This document shows positions 1 through 9,590 of a stretch of DNA of 64,000 nt, piece after piece. Source of the DNA: JARYLZ01 sp964388275 (GTDB lineage: Bacteria > Bacteroidota > Ignavibacteria > SZUA-365); the NCBI GenBank assembly GCA_964388275.1, contig CAYLZD010000008.1:82397-146396 (forward strand), read 5' to 3'. Below the pieces are notes generated by a model, which saw only the letters and a program-made list of their open reading frames with translations, did not search any database and was not told the DNA's origin. The position numbers and the translations under genes were made by a program. Within the stretch, counting starts at the first letter, position 1; each line of letters starts with the position of its first letter.

Positions 1-73
1 CCACCTTCGCGACACGCTTGATCTGGACGAGCTTCTCCTTGAGTTCCAGCTCGCTCGCTCTGACTTTACTCAA
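1..73 (-). CDS. rpsE: 30S ribosomal protein S5, N-terminal fragment
   Basis: Only the first 24 codons lie in the window; the gene continues past position 1. The visible peptide starts SKVRASELELKEKL and goes on to VQIKRVAKV, which matches the conserved N-terminus of S5 before its RNA-binding domain. S5 is a 30S protein involved in decoding fidelity. I place the start at a TTG (71-73) because an AAGGAG Shine-Dalgarno sequence sits just upstream and the S5-like reading frame begins there. It follows rplR by 42 nt, the standard spc-operon order. Confidence 0.85.
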   Translation of the reverse strand, partial: MSKVRASELELKEKLVQIKRVAKV

Positions 74-115
74 CGCCCACTCCTTGAGTTATTTAACCGC
101 GCTTGCATATTGCTC

Positions 116-493
116 CTAAAACTGTATTCCGCCCTCGCGAGCGCCGTCGGCGACGGCTTTCACGCGACCGTGGTAAAGATATCCGCCGCGGTCGAAAACG
201 ACCGCAACGATGTTTTTCTCTTTGGCCAGCTTCGCCAATTCCTCGCCGACAATTTTCGCCGCGCCCGTCTTCCCTTTCGCGTCGGCTGTTCTCGCTTTCA
301 CCGATTCGGAAAGCGTCGATACGGTTCCGATGGAAACACCCTTCGTGTCGTCGATGAGCTGAGCATAAACATGTTTCAGACTCCGGTACACGGACAGTCT
401 CGGCCGTTCGGCCGTTCCCACGACTTTCTTGCGGATACGGACTCGCCGCTTGTCCCTCTTGGACACCCGTTTCAAAATTGACTTTCTGATCAT
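116..493 (-). CDS. rplR: 50S ribosomal protein L18
   Basis: The 125-residue product is the usual L18 size. L18 binds 5S rRNA together with L5 in the central protuberance of the large subunit. The N-terminus is very basic (KRVSKRDKRRVRIRKK), followed by the family motif GTAERPRLSVYRS and a C-terminal VVFDRGGYLYHGRVKA segment. The frame is open further upstream into rplF, but the ATG at 493 gives the standard N-terminus. It lies between rplF and rpsE as in typical spc operons. Confidence 0.96.
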   Translation of the reverse strand: MIRKSILKRVSKRDKRRVRIRKKVVGTAERPRLSVYRSLKHVYAQLIDDTKGVSIGTVSTLSESVKARTADAKGKTGAAKIVGEELAKLAKEKNIVAVVFDRGGYLYHGRVKAVADGAREGGIQF

Positions 494-527
494 ATGCTTC
501 GTCTCCTGGATTCCGTTTTCCTTCAGG

Positions 528-1067
528 TCAGGACTTGGCCGTCTTACCGGCTTTGCGCCGTATGCGCTCGTTGTCGTACTTGACGCCCTTGCCCTTGTAG
601 GGCTCCGGCGGCCTGAAGGACCTGATCTTCGCGGCCATTTGTCCGACCAGCTGCTTGTCGATGCCTTCAACGGTCACCACTGTGGGCGAAGGGACGGTTA
701 TCGTCAGGCTGTCGGGCACGAACACGACAATTTGATGCGAAAATCCGAGCGCGAGGAACAGCTTGTCTCCGCGCAGGTCCGCGCGGTATCCGACTCCGAC
801 GAGCTCGAGCGTCCGCTTGTAGCCCTGCGTCACGCCGAGCACCATGTTCTGTATTCGAGCCCTCGTGGTGCCGTGCAGGGCGCGATGCTCCTTGAAATCG
901 CTCGGCCTGGTCACCGTTACGGATTCCGCGTCGATGTCCACCTTGATGTCGGGATGTATCGGCATCGACAGCTCGCCCTTGGGGCCTTTAACCGCCAGTA
1001 TATTGTCCTTGCGGACAACTTTGATGCCCGCCGGTATAGTTACAGGATTTTTGCCTACTCGTGACAC
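528..1067 (-). CDS. rplF: 50S ribosomal protein L6
   Basis: The 179-residue protein has the canonical start MSRVGKNPVTIPAG and the C-terminal signature PEPYKGKGVKY. L6 consists of two related alpha/beta domains and sits near the factor-binding site at the base of the L7/L12 stalk. It is 34 nt from rplR and 38 nt from rpsH, consistent with a single spc transcript. Length and motifs are normal for the family. Confidence 0.97.
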   Translation of the reverse strand: MSRVGKNPVTIPAGIKVVRKDNILAVKGPKGELSMPIHPDIKVDIDAESVTVTRPSDFKEHRALHGTTRARIQNMVLGVTQGYKRTLELVGVGYRADLRGDKLFLALGFSHQIVVFVPDSLTITVPSPTVVTVEGIDKQLVGQMAAKIRSFRPPEPYKGKGVKYDNERIRRKAGKTAKS

Positions 1068-1105
1068 TGCATTTGCTCCTTGACGCTGATAACCTGCATT
1101 CTCCG

Positions 1106-1495
1106 CTACCAGACCCGGCAGAGGACTTCGCCGCCGATGTTAGTGCTGCGCGCCTGGGCGTCGGTCATCAGCCCCTGCGGCGTCGACACAATTGTGATAC
1201 CCAGTCCGTTTAAAGTCCGCGGCAATTCGCGGGCGTTGGAATACTTCCGGAGTCCGGGCCGGCTGATGCGCTGCAGACCGGTGATTGCCGGCCGCTCCTG
1301 CTCGTATTTGAGATACAGCCGCAAGGTGCCCTGGACGGCGTGCTCTATTACCGAGTATCCCGCGATATAGCCCTGCTCATAAAGTATGTGGGTGATGGCC
1401 TTCTTCACGCCCGAGATGGGAATGTCGACGGATGTGTGCTTCGCTCCGACCGCGTTGCGGATGCGGGTAAGGTAATCTGATATCGGATCTGTCAT
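1106..1495 (-). CDS. rpsH: 30S ribosomal protein S8
   Basis: The 129-residue protein begins MTDPISDYLTRIRNA, the invariant S8 N-terminus, and ends with the family signature around STPQGLMTDAQAR. S8 binds the central domain of 16S rRNA and in enterobacteria also represses the spc operon at rplE. I see no obvious copy of that operator here. It lies between rpsN and rplF. Confidence 0.97.
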   Translation of the reverse strand: MTDPISDYLTRIRNAVGAKHTSVDIPISGVKKAITHILYEQGYIAGYSVIEHAVQGTLRLYLKYEQERPAITGLQRISRPGLRKYSNARELPRTLNGLGITIVSTPQGLMTDAQARSTNIGGEVLCRVW

Positions 1496-1526
1496 GGTGA
1501 TATTGGTGTTCGGTGATGATGTCCTG

Positions 1527-1712
1527 TTACCAGCTCGCCTTTCGGACGCCCGGGATCTGGCCTTGCAGCGCCAATTCCCTGAAACAGAGGCGGCAGATGC
1601 CGAATTTTCTGTAATACGCCCGAGCTCGGCCGCAGCGGCTGCAGCGTGTGTACTCGCGGACGGCGAATTTCTGTTTCCTCTTCTGTTTTACACGTAATGA
1701 CAGACGGGCCAC
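1527..1712 (-). CDS. rpsN: 30S ribosomal protein S14, zinc-binding short form
   Basis: At 61 residues this is the short (type Z) S14. Two CxxC pairs, CSRC near residue 24 and CRLC near residue 40, provide the zinc knuckle that the longer C-minus form lacks. S14 sits in the head of the 30S subunit. The remaining sequence is rich in Lys/Arg and matches the family from end to end. Its place between rplE and rpsH is the standard one. Confidence 0.97.
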   Translation of the reverse strand: MARLSLRVKQKRKQKFAVREYTRCSRCGRARAYYRKFGICRLCFRELALQGQIPGVRKASW

Positions 1713-1752
1713 GGGAACTTCCTTTTTTATTCGATTGTGATCTGCGTAGTTG

Positions 1753-2400
1753 TCAGGCGACTTCTTTTTTGCGGAACGGCAGGCCGAATCCCTGCAGGAG
1801 AGCCATGGCCTCCTCGTCGGTAGGCGCCGATGTCACCACTGTTATGTCCATCCCGAAAATCCTTCCGATTTTGTCTACGTCGATTTCGGGAAAGATGATC
1901 TGCTCTTTCACGCCGATGGTGTAATTACCGCGGCCGTCGAAGGATTTGTCGGACACCCCGCGGAAATCCCGGATGCGCGGTATCGCCGTGCTTATGAAAC
2001 GATCCAGGAACTCGAACATGCGGGCGCCTCGAAGAGTCACTCGCACCCCTATCTGCATTCCTTCACGAAGCTTGAAATTGGAAATGCTCTGTTTCGCCCG
2101 GGTGATCACCGGTTTCTGTCCAGTGATCTGTTCGAGATCCGACAACGCGTGCTCCAGAAGTTTCGGATCCTGAACGGCGTCGCCGACTCCCATGTTGATG
2201 CTGACTTTTTTCAGCCGGGGAACCTGCATAACACTGCTGTAGGAGAAACGTTTCATCAGGTCGGGCACAATGACGGCCTGGTAGCGCTCGAACAGACGCG
2301 GAGTGCCGCTCGGGTCGTCACCGTGCTCGACTTCCTTTTTGGACTTTGCCGCGGATTTTGCCGAGGCGGTCGCTTTCTTGTCCTTTTTGCTCTCTGCCAT
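1753..2400 (-). CDS. rplE: 50S ribosomal protein L5 with N-terminal extension
   Basis: L5 binds 5S rRNA and contacts the 30S head and P-site tRNA. The core from about residue 34 (RLFERYQAVIVPDLMKRF) onward matches L5, including VSINMGVGDA and the later RGVRDF-type region, and has normal length. Ahead of it are about 33 residues rich in Lys, Ala and Ser, so the ORF is 215 residues against about 180 usually. I see no ATG, GTG or TTG near residue 34 that could serve as a shorter start, so the extension is probably translated. The gene lies between rplX and rpsN. Confidence 0.94.
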   Translation of the reverse strand: MAESKKDKKATASAKSAAKSKKEVEHGDDPSGTPRLFERYQAVIVPDLMKRFSYSSVMQVPRLKKVSINMGVGDAVQDPKLLEHALSDLEQITGQKPVITRAKQSISNFKLREGMQIGVRVTLRGARMFEFLDRFISTAIPRIRDFRGVSDKSFDGRGNYTIGVKEQIIFPEIDVDKIGRIFGMDITVVTSAPTDEEAMALLQGFGLPFRKKEVA

Positions 2401-2419
2401 TCTATTCTCTGAGTTTGTA

Positions 2420-2746
2420 TTAATCGATGGTCTCGCCGCTGGCTACGCTGCGCCTGACGTAGCGGCGTTTCCCGGTTTTCTCGTCGGTGATCGGGGATTT
2501 TCCGACCCGTGTGGGAACGTTGCCTTTCGGGTCCAGCAGCATGACATTCGACACATGGATCGCGGCTTCCTGGCGCGTGATCGATCCCTGAGGATTCATC
2601 TGCGAGGGTCTGCGATGGCGGCTGACGAGGTTGACTCCTTCCACGATCACGCGGCGCTTGTCGGTGAACACCCGCAACACCTTTCCGGTGCGGCCCTTGC
2701 CGTTGCCGGCGATAACCTTGACCATGTCGTTTTTCTTGATTTTCAT
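2420..2746 (-). CDS. rplX: 50S ribosomal protein L24
   Basis: The 108-residue product starts with MKIKKNDMVKVIAGNGKGRTGKVLRV, a KOW motif typical of L24, and contains the VEGVNLVSRH signature. L24 is an assembly-initiating protein near the polypeptide exit tunnel. It sits between rplN and rplE in the usual order with short spacers, and the size is typical. Confidence 0.96.
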   Translation of the reverse strand: MKIKKNDMVKVIAGNGKGRTGKVLRVFTDKRRVIVEGVNLVSRHRRPSQMNPQGSITRQEAAIHVSNVMLLDPKGNVPTRVGKSPITDEKTGKRRYVRRSVASGETID

Positions 2747-2782
2747 GGGTTTCGATCCTTCCTCACTGAGGCGTTGGAGCTT

Positions 2783-3151
2783 TTACAAGACTTCGTTGGC
2801 GAGTGAGACGATTTTCATGAACTGCTTCTCGCGCAATTCCCTCGCCACCGGGCCGAAGATGCGCGTGCCGCGCGGTTCCAGGTTCTGATTAATGAGAACG
2901 GCGGCGTTTTCATCGAAGCGGATGTAGGAGCCGTCCTGCCTGCGGTATTCCTTTTTCGTCCGCACGATGACGGCCTTGGACACCTCGCCCTTCTTGACTC
3001 CTCCGCCGGGAATGGCCGACTTGACCGTGACGACAATCACGTCTCCCACCGTCGCATAGCGGCGTCCCGATCCGCCGAGGACGCGGATGCAGCGTATTTT
3101 TTTAGCGCCGGAGTTGTCGGCGGCCACGAGATTCGTTTCTTCCTGTATCAT
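2783..3151 (-). CDS. rplN: 50S ribosomal protein L14
   Basis: The 122-residue protein begins MIQEETNLVAADNSGAKKIRCIRVLGG and contains the GGGVKKGEVSKAVIV signature, both diagnostic of L14. L14 forms an intersubunit bridge with 16S rRNA helix 14. It starts the spc module just downstream of rpsQ with an 18-nt gap, so S10 and spc genes are likely co-transcribed. Length is normal. Confidence 0.97.
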   Translation of the reverse strand: MIQEETNLVAADNSGAKKIRCIRVLGGSGRRYATVGDVIVVTVKSAIPGGGVKKGEVSKAVIVRTKKEYRRQDGSYIRFDENAAVLINQNLEPRGTRIFGPVARELREKQFMKIVSLANEVL

Positions 3152-3169
3152 TGCTAGGTCCCTCCGATG

Positions 3170-3460
3170 CTAGCGTGCGCGTTCGACGATCTTGACCAAA
3201 CGCCAGCGCTTGTGCCTGCTTAGCGGCCTGGTTTCCATGATCAGCACGGTATCTCCCACATCTGCCGCTTCATGCTCGTCATGCACGAGAAATTTCTTTG
3301 TCTTCGTGAAGTACTTCTTGTACAGCGGATGCGGCACCTGCCTTTCGATGGAGACCGTGATGGTCTTGTCCATCTTCGCCGCCACGACAATTCCTGTCCT
3401 GGTTTTCCGGGCCGGCCGCTTGGCGGCAGTTTTAATCGTGTTTTCGGTTTCCATGCTCAT
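3170..3460 (-). CDS. rpsQ: 30S ribosomal protein S17
   Basis: S17 is a small OB-fold protein that binds the 5' domain of 16S rRNA. The core begins around residue 19 (KTRTGIVVAAKMDKTITV) and includes HPLYKKYFTKTKKF and the terminal RPLSRHKRWRLV block. Before it is a short Lys/Ala-rich leader of about 15 residues, making 96 residues in total. The gene overlaps the end of rpmC by 4 nt, a sign of translational coupling. Confidence 0.96.
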   Translation of the reverse strand: MSMETENTIKTAAKRPARKTRTGIVVAAKMDKTITVSIERQVPHPLYKKYFTKTKKFLVHDEHEAADVGDTVLIMETRPLSRHKRWRLVKIVERAR

Positions 3461-3660
3461 TTCTCCGCCCGGCCGCGTTCCCGCTCGCTCAGAACGGTCC
3501 TCATCCTGGCGATATCGCGTCGGAGAAGACGTATGCGGGCCGTGTTAGTTAGCTGACTGGTCGCGACCTGGAAGCGCATTTTGGCGAGGGCTTCCTCGTC
3601 CTGCGCAACTCGCTCCTTGAGGTCCGCGTCCGGCATCTGCCTGATTTCGGTTGCTTTCAT
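3457..3660 (-). CDS. rpmC: 50S ribosomal protein L29
   Basis: The 67-residue protein begins MKATEIRQMPDADLKERV and contains the L29 pattern of two helices with RIRLLRRDIARMRT near the C-terminus. L29 lies near the exit tunnel and helps dock trigger factor and SRP. It starts 2 nt downstream of rplP and overlaps rpsQ by 4 nt, as is usual in S10 operons. Confidence 0.96.
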   Translation of the reverse strand: MKATEIRQMPDADLKERVAQDEEALAKMRFQVATSQLTNTARIRLLRRDIARMRTVLSERERGRAEK

Positions 3661-3662
3661 AG

Positions 3663-4106
3663 TTACACCTTGTCCTGCCTGCCAGGAGTTTCTACGTAAT
3701 CCGGGCGGGTGACGATTTTTGTCTTAATCGGCAGCTTGTGCGCCGCAAGTCTGAGAGCTTCGTGGGCGAGTTCCGAGGGCACGCCGCCGACTTCGAACAT
3801 GATGCGTCCCGGTTTGACCACCGCGACCCAGAATTCAGGTGCGCCTTTGCCCTTGCCCATTCTGGTTTCGAGCGGCTTTTTGGATACCGGTTTATCGGGG
3901 AAAATGCGTATCCACACCTGTCCATCGCGTTTCATTCTGCGGTTTATGGCGATACGCGCGGCTTCGATCTGCCTGCTGGTAATCCAGCCCGGTTCCTGCG
4001 CTTTTATTCCGAACGATCCGAAAGCCACGCTGGATCCCCGATACGCCTTGCCGGTCATCCGACCTCTCTGGGACTTCCGGAACTTCACTCGCTTCGGCAT
4101 TAACAT
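3663..4106 (-). CDS. rplP: 50S ribosomal protein L16
   Basis: The 147-residue product begins MLMPKRVKFRKSQRGRMTG, the classic L16 start, and carries GSFGIKAQEPGWITSRQIEAAR and the GKGKGAPEFWVAVVKPG motif. L16 supports A-site tRNA accommodation and late 50S maturation. The last residues run a little past the usual end of about 140. Gene order rpsC-rplP-rpmC is standard. Confidence 0.97.
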   Translation of the reverse strand: MLMPKRVKFRKSQRGRMTGKAYRGSSVAFGSFGIKAQEPGWITSRQIEAARIAINRRMKRDGQVWIRIFPDKPVSKKPLETRMGKGKGAPEFWVAVVKPGRIMFEVGGVPSELAHEALRLAAHKLPIKTKIVTRPDYVETPGRQDKV

Positions 4107-4139
4107 GACGTGCTACCTCTTGTGCCTTTACCAATGATC

Positions 4140-4793
4140 CTAACGCGCGGCTGCGGCCGCGAATTTGTTTCCTATGACGTCGCCCTTGCAAATCCACACC
4201 TTCACGCCGATGGTGCCGTATACGGTTTGCGCGGTGGTCACCGCGTAATCGATATCGGCGCGCAGCGTATGGAGGGGGATCCGGCCGTCCTTGTACTGTT
4301 CGGTCCGCGACATTTCGGCGCCGCCGAGCCGGCCGGCGCACATTACGCGGACGCCTTCCGCGCCCATCCTCATGGCCGAAGTGATGGCGGCTTTCATGGC
4401 GCGGCGGAAGGACACCCTCCCCTCGAGCTGCGCCGCTATGTTTTCCGCGACGAGATAGGCATCGAGCTCGGGACGCTTTATTTCCGATATAAGGATCTTC
4501 ACGTCCTTGTTAGTCACCTTCCGGAGCTCTTCCTCGAGCTGGGCGATTTCCTTGCCGCTCTTTCCGATAACCACTCCTGGGCGTGAAGTGTGAATAGCCA
4601 AAACAACTCGCTTGGGCGTTCGCTCGATGATGACGCGCGAGATGCCGGCCCTTTTCAGCCGATTGCGGATGTAATTGCGGATCATCAGATCCTCGTCGAG
4701 CTTCGAAGCGAAGGTCCGCTCCTCATACCAGTTGGCGTCCCATTCGCGTACTATGCCCAGCCGCAGTCCGATTGGATTTGTCTTCTGACCCAA
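4140..4793 (-). CDS. rpsC: 30S ribosomal protein S3
   Basis: The 217-residue protein starts MGQKTNPIGLRLGIVREWDA, typical of S3. It contains the type II KH domain with the GVVIGKSGKEI loop near residue 75 and the C-terminal ARLGGAEMSRTE-like segment. S3 lines the mRNA entry channel and contributes to mRNA unwinding. It is 16 nt downstream of rplV. Length is within the family range. Confidence 0.97.
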   Translation of the reverse strand: MGQKTNPIGLRLGIVREWDANWYEERTFASKLDEDLMIRNYIRNRLKRAGISRVIIERTPKRVVLAIHTSRPGVVIGKSGKEIAQLEEELRKVTNKDVKILISEIKRPELDAYLVAENIAAQLEGRVSFRRAMKAAITSAMRMGAEGVRVMCAGRLGGAEMSRTEQYKDGRIPLHTLRADIDYAVTTAQTVYGTIGVKVWICKGDVIGNKFAAAAAR

Positions 4794-4809
4794 GAGTCCT
4801 CCTGCCTGC

Positions 4810-5160
4810 CTACTCGTTTTCCGAAACGATTATTGTGAGATGATTCGTGCGCTTCCGGACGCGGTACGCCCGGCCCATGGGCGCGGGCAATACCCGCTTG
4901 GCCGCCGGGCCTCCGTCCACCATGACTGCCTTGACGAACACGTTGGCGGGGTCCAAACGACCGCTTTCCTTGGCGTTCTGCAGATTGGAAATCGCAGACC
5001 GTAAAGTCAGGCCGCAGACCTTTGCGGCGCGCTGTGGCGCAAAATGGAGCAAATTGATCGCCTCCTCCACGTTTTTGCCGCGGATCTGATCCGCGACAAG
5101 CCGCATCTTCCTCGGCGATCCCTGAATGAATTTCTTGACTGCCCGCGCTTCGATTGACAT
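4810..5160 (-). CDS. rplV: 50S ribosomal protein L22
   Basis: The 116-residue protein contains IQGSPRKMRLVADQIRGK near the N-terminus and the beta-hairpin region ending in RAYRVRKRTNHLTIIV. The hairpin normally reaches into the exit tunnel near the macrolide-binding site. I see no insertion or deletion in that hairpin (APMGRAYRVRKR). It starts 12 nt after rpsS and precedes rpsC. Confidence 0.97.
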   Translation of the reverse strand: MSIEARAVKKFIQGSPRKMRLVADQIRGKNVEEAINLLHFAPQRAAKVCGLTLRSAISNLQNAKESGRLDPANVFVKAVMVDGGPAAKRVLPAPMGRAYRVRKRTNHLTIIVSENE

Positions 5161-5172
5161 AGCCGTTACTCC

Positions 5173-5454
5173 TTATCGCGAGGCCTTCTCGGCCTTTGTG
5201 CCGGGATGCCCGCGGAAAATCCGGGTCGGAGCGAATTCGCCCAGCTTGTGACCAACCATGTTTTCCTGCACGTAGACGGGGATGAACTTGTTGCCGTTGT
5301 GCACGGCGAAAGTGTGACCGATGAATGCAGGCGGTATATCGGTCCGGCGCGCCCAGGTCTTGATCACGCGCTTCTGATTTGTTTCGTTCAACTGCGTCAC
5401 CTTGGCGAGCAGTTTGGCGTCGACGAACGGGCCTTTTTTTAGCGAGCGAGACAT
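5173..5454 (-). CDS. rpsS: 30S ribosomal protein S19
   Basis: The 93-residue protein begins MSRSLKKGPFVDAKLL and contains FIGHTFAVHNGNKFIPVYV and GHKLGEFAPTR, all diagnostic of S19. S19 pairs with S13 in the 30S head. The start codon overlaps the rplB stop by one base, suggesting coupled translation. Length is normal. Confidence 0.97.
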   Translation of the reverse strand: MSRSLKKGPFVDAKLLAKVTQLNETNQKRVIKTWARRTDIPPAFIGHTFAVHNGNKFIPVYVQENMVGHKLGEFAPTRIFRGHPGTKAEKASR

Positions 5455-6290
5455 TACTTCTTCCGCGACTTGATGATATACTTGTTCGACTGATTTTTAC
5501 GCTTGCGCGTGATCAAACCCTTGGCATACTGGCCCCAGGGCGATACCGGATGCTGACGGCCGCCACCCGACTTGGACTTGCCTTCGCCGCCACCGTTGGG
5601 GTGGTCGACCGGATTCATCGCCATGCCACGGGTCTGAGGACGAACACCCAGCCACCGCATGCGTCCGGCTTTTCCATAGCTGATATTCTCGTGGTCCGAA
5701 TTGCTGACCACTCCTATTGTGGCCGTGCAATCTAAACGCACCATGCGGACTTCGCCGCTCGGGAGGCGCACCTGTGCAAAATCTCCTTCCTTCGCCACAA
5801 TCTGAGCCGAATTGCCGGCGCTGCGCGCGATCTGGCCGCCTTTTCCGGGTTTCAACTCGATGTTGTGTATGAAGGCTCCGAGGGGAATGCCACGGAGCGG
5901 AAGCGTGTTTCCTTCCTTGATTTCCGCTGAAGGACCCGACTCCACCATTTCTCCGACCTTCAGACCGGACGGCGCCAGTATATAACGCTTTTCCCCGTCG
6001 GCATAAACGAGCAGCGCGATACGGGCCGAACGATTGGGATCGTACTCAATGGCCGCGACTCTGCCGGGAACGCCGGTCTTGTCGCGCTTGAAGTCGATTA
6101 TGCGATAACGGCGCTTGTGCCCGCCGCCGCGATGCCGGGAAGTGATTCGACCCTTGTTGTTCCGCCCGGCGGATTTTTTCAGCGGCGCGAGCAAGGACTT
6201 CTCAGGCGACGCCTTTGTGATCTCTTCGAATGAAGCGATCGAGTAGTACCGCGTCGCGGGAGTCATCGGTCGTAATTTTCGTATAGCCAC
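5454..6290 (-). CDS. rplB: 50S ribosomal protein L2
   Basis: The 278-residue product has the L2 OB-fold and SH3-like domains and the C-terminal signature RGMAMNPVDHPNGGGEGKS near residue 220. The His in NPVDHP is the conserved residue linked to peptidyl transferase activity. L2 is a primary 23S rRNA binding protein. It lies between rplW and rpsS with a one-base overlap at its 3' end. Length is standard. Confidence 0.98.
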   Translation of the reverse strand: MAIRKLRPMTPATRYYSIASFEEITKASPEKSLLAPLKKSAGRNNKGRITSRHRGGGHKRRYRIIDFKRDKTGVPGRVAAIEYDPNRSARIALLVYADGEKRYILAPSGLKVGEMVESGPSAEIKEGNTLPLRGIPLGAFIHNIELKPGKGGQIARSAGNSAQIVAKEGDFAQVRLPSGEVRMVRLDCTATIGVVSNSDHENISYGKAGRMRWLGVRPQTRGMAMNPVDHPNGGGEGKSKSGGGRQHPVSPWGQYAKGLITRKRKNQSNKYIIKSRKK

Positions 6291-6323
6291 GTTTCCTTCT
6301 CCGTCTGTATCCTGTTACCCGTC

Positions 6324-6611
6324 TCAGCCTTCGAGCAGTTCGATGGTTTGACCCTTGGCGAGCGTCACAATGGCCTTTTTCCAAGCGGAACGCTTGCCTT
6401 CGAAGCGGCCCTTCCTGGTGAAATGCACCTTGTTCTTGCCCCGGTAGTTAATCGTGCGCACGCTCGTCACGGTTACCGAAAAGCGCCGCTCCACGGCCTT
6501 CGCGATCTCGATTTTATTCGAGCCGATCTCGACTTCGAAAGCGTACTGGCCTTTTTCGCCCAGCGTGGTCATTTTCTCGGTCAGGATCGGTTTCTTTATT
6601 ATCCGGTTCAT
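6324..6611 (-). CDS. rplW: 50S ribosomal protein L23
   Basis: The 95-residue protein begins MNRIIKKPILTEKMT and contains YAFEVEIGSNKIEIAKAVE and RGKNKVHFTRKGRFEGKRSAW-type sequence typical of L23. L23 at the tunnel exit docks trigger factor and SRP. It is 13 nt downstream of rplD. The order rplD-rplW-rplB is that of the S10 operon. Confidence 0.96.
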   Translation of the reverse strand: MNRIIKKPILTEKMTTLGEKGQYAFEVEIGSNKIEIAKAVERRFSVTVTSVRTINYRGKNKVHFTRKGRFEGKRSAWKKAIVTLAKGQTIELLEG

Positions 6612-6624
6612 CTCTTCACCATCC

Positions 6625-7254
6625 TCAGATTCTCGTGAAGCTCTTTTCTATCACGGGCAGAGCGCCGGCCTGTATGAGCAGCGTCTGATTGTTGAGTATG
6701 TCGTAAGTCGAAGCCCGATGCGCCTCCATAATGCGGAGATTCGGAATGTTGCGTCCTGCCCGCCAGAGATTCGCATCGTATTCGGGGACGAGCAACAGGG
6801 TTTTCCTGCCCTCGAGCGACAGCGCTTGCAGTATTTCGAAGACGTTTTTCGTCTTGGGCTCGGTCACGGTGAAATCGTCCACAACCATCACCTGTCCGTC
6901 CTGCGCTTTCATGGAGAAAGCGGATTTCCTTGCAAGCTGGCGGACTTTGACCGGCAGCTTCATGCGGTAGCTCCTCGGGCGAGGTCCGAAGATTGTGCCT
7001 CCGCCCACCCACAGCGGAGACCTTGTCGATCCGGCGCGGGCAGTGCCGCGGCCCTTCTGGCGCCACGGCTTTTTACCGCCGCCTCTGACTTCGGAACGTT
7101 CCTTGGCCTTGTGCGTTCCCTGGCGCTGGTTCGCCAGGTACATGCGCACGGTCTGGTAAACGACATGGGCATTCGGTTCGGCGCCGAAAATCTCGTCGTT
7201 CAAAGAGACTTCCTTGCCCTGCGCGCCTGAAACTGTATAACTCTGTAAGTTCAT
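6625..7254 (-). CDS. rplD: 50S ribosomal protein L4
   Basis: The 209-residue protein starts MNLQSYTVSGAQGKEVSL and carries the tunnel-lining loop region RGGGKKPWRQKGRGTARAG near residue 65, conserved in L4. In enterobacteria L4 represses the S10 operon; no leader operator is recognisable here. The frame is open upstream, but the ATG at 7254 gives the usual start and lies 13 nt after rplC. Length is normal. Confidence 0.97.
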   Translation of the reverse strand: MNLQSYTVSGAQGKEVSLNDEIFGAEPNAHVVYQTVRMYLANQRQGTHKAKERSEVRGGGKKPWRQKGRGTARAGSTRSPLWVGGGTIFGPRPRSYRMKLPVKVRQLARKSAFSMKAQDGQVMVVDDFTVTEPKTKNVFEILQALSLEGRKTLLLVPEYDANLWRAGRNIPNLRIMEAHRASTYDILNNQTLLIQAGALPVIEKSFTRI

Positions 7255-7267
7255 GATCGCACCGCGC

Positions 7268-7894
7268 TCAGGCTTGTTTGTAAATTTCGAGCAGTCCCTG
7301 GGGCGCACCGGGCACAGCTCCCTTCACGATTAATATGTTCGACTCGGGTATGACGCGGACCACGGTCAGGTTTTTCGTCGTGATCCTGGCGCCTCCTGTC
7401 CGGCCGGCCATCCTCATTCCGCGGAACACGCGCGAAGGATAAGAGCTCGAGCCGATGGATCCGGGCGCGCGCAGACGGTCGCTCTGTCCGTGAGAGGTTC
7501 CGCCGACTCCCCCGAAATTATGCCGGCGCATGACCCCCTGGAAGCCCTTCCCGCGGGAAGTTCCGGAAACCGACACCTTTTCGCCGACGGCAAACATCTC
7601 GACAGTCAGTGCGTCGCCTTTTTTGTGCCGGCCGTGCTCGAATCCCTTGAACTCGCGCACGTACCGGGAAGGGTTCATATCCAGATTTTCAAAGACGCGG
7701 AGCTGAGCTTTCGCAACGGTCTTCTCGCGACGCTCGCCGAAACCCATCTGAAGGGCTTCGTAGCCGTCCTTTTCCTTGGTGCGGACCTGCAACACCGTGC
7801 AGGGCCCCGCCTCTATGACTGTGCACGGTACGATCTTGCCCTTCTCGTCGAAGAGACTGGTCATTCCGAGCTTTTTTCCTAACATTCCGGGCAT
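7268..7894 (-). CDS. rplC: 50S ribosomal protein L3
   Basis: The 208-residue product contains MLGKKLGMTSLFDEKG at the N-terminus and the L3 signature GKGFQGVMRRHNFGGVGGTSHG near residue 125, whose Gln is the site methylated by PrmB in other bacteria. L3 is an early assembly protein close to the peptidyl transferase centre. The ATG at 7894 adds only three residues to the more common MLGKK start, so the true start could be the internal ATG. Confidence 0.97.
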   Translation of the reverse strand: MPGMLGKKLGMTSLFDEKGKIVPCTVIEAGPCTVLQVRTKEKDGYEALQMGFGERREKTVAKAQLRVFENLDMNPSRYVREFKGFEHGRHKKGDALTVEMFAVGEKVSVSGTSRGKGFQGVMRRHNFGGVGGTSHGQSDRLRAPGSIGSSSYPSRVFRGMRMAGRTGGARITTKNLTVVRVIPESNILIVKGAVPGAPQGLLEIYKQA

Positions 7895-7923
7895 GGCTGT
7901 GTCGTCCAGGTATCTCTCGTGAA

Positions 7924-8232
<309 letters not shown>

Positions 8233-8263
8233 TGTGGTTCCGCCTTGTTGCGAAGTGAAGAAC

Positions 8264-8294
8264 GGGGCCGTTGCTTACGGGCGCAGACGGCCCC
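8264..8294 (-). other. Intercistronic hairpin between tuf and rpsJ
   Basis: A perfect 8-bp inverted repeat (GGGGCCGT / ACGGCCCC) surrounds a 15-nt loop in the 77-nt spacer. No T-run follows on the minus strand, so it is not a standard intrinsic terminator. It could be a processing site or a stability element separating the str and S10 parts of the message. Function is inferred only from position. Confidence 0.4.
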
Positions 8295-8309
8295 TGTGAC
8301 TTGCCTTGC

Positions 8310-9521
<1,212 letters not shown>

Positions 9522-9590
9522 GGTGATTTTAGCTCCTCTGACTGTCTGTTTATGCTGTGCGTGCTTTCGTGTGTTGGTTGTTTATCGCGA

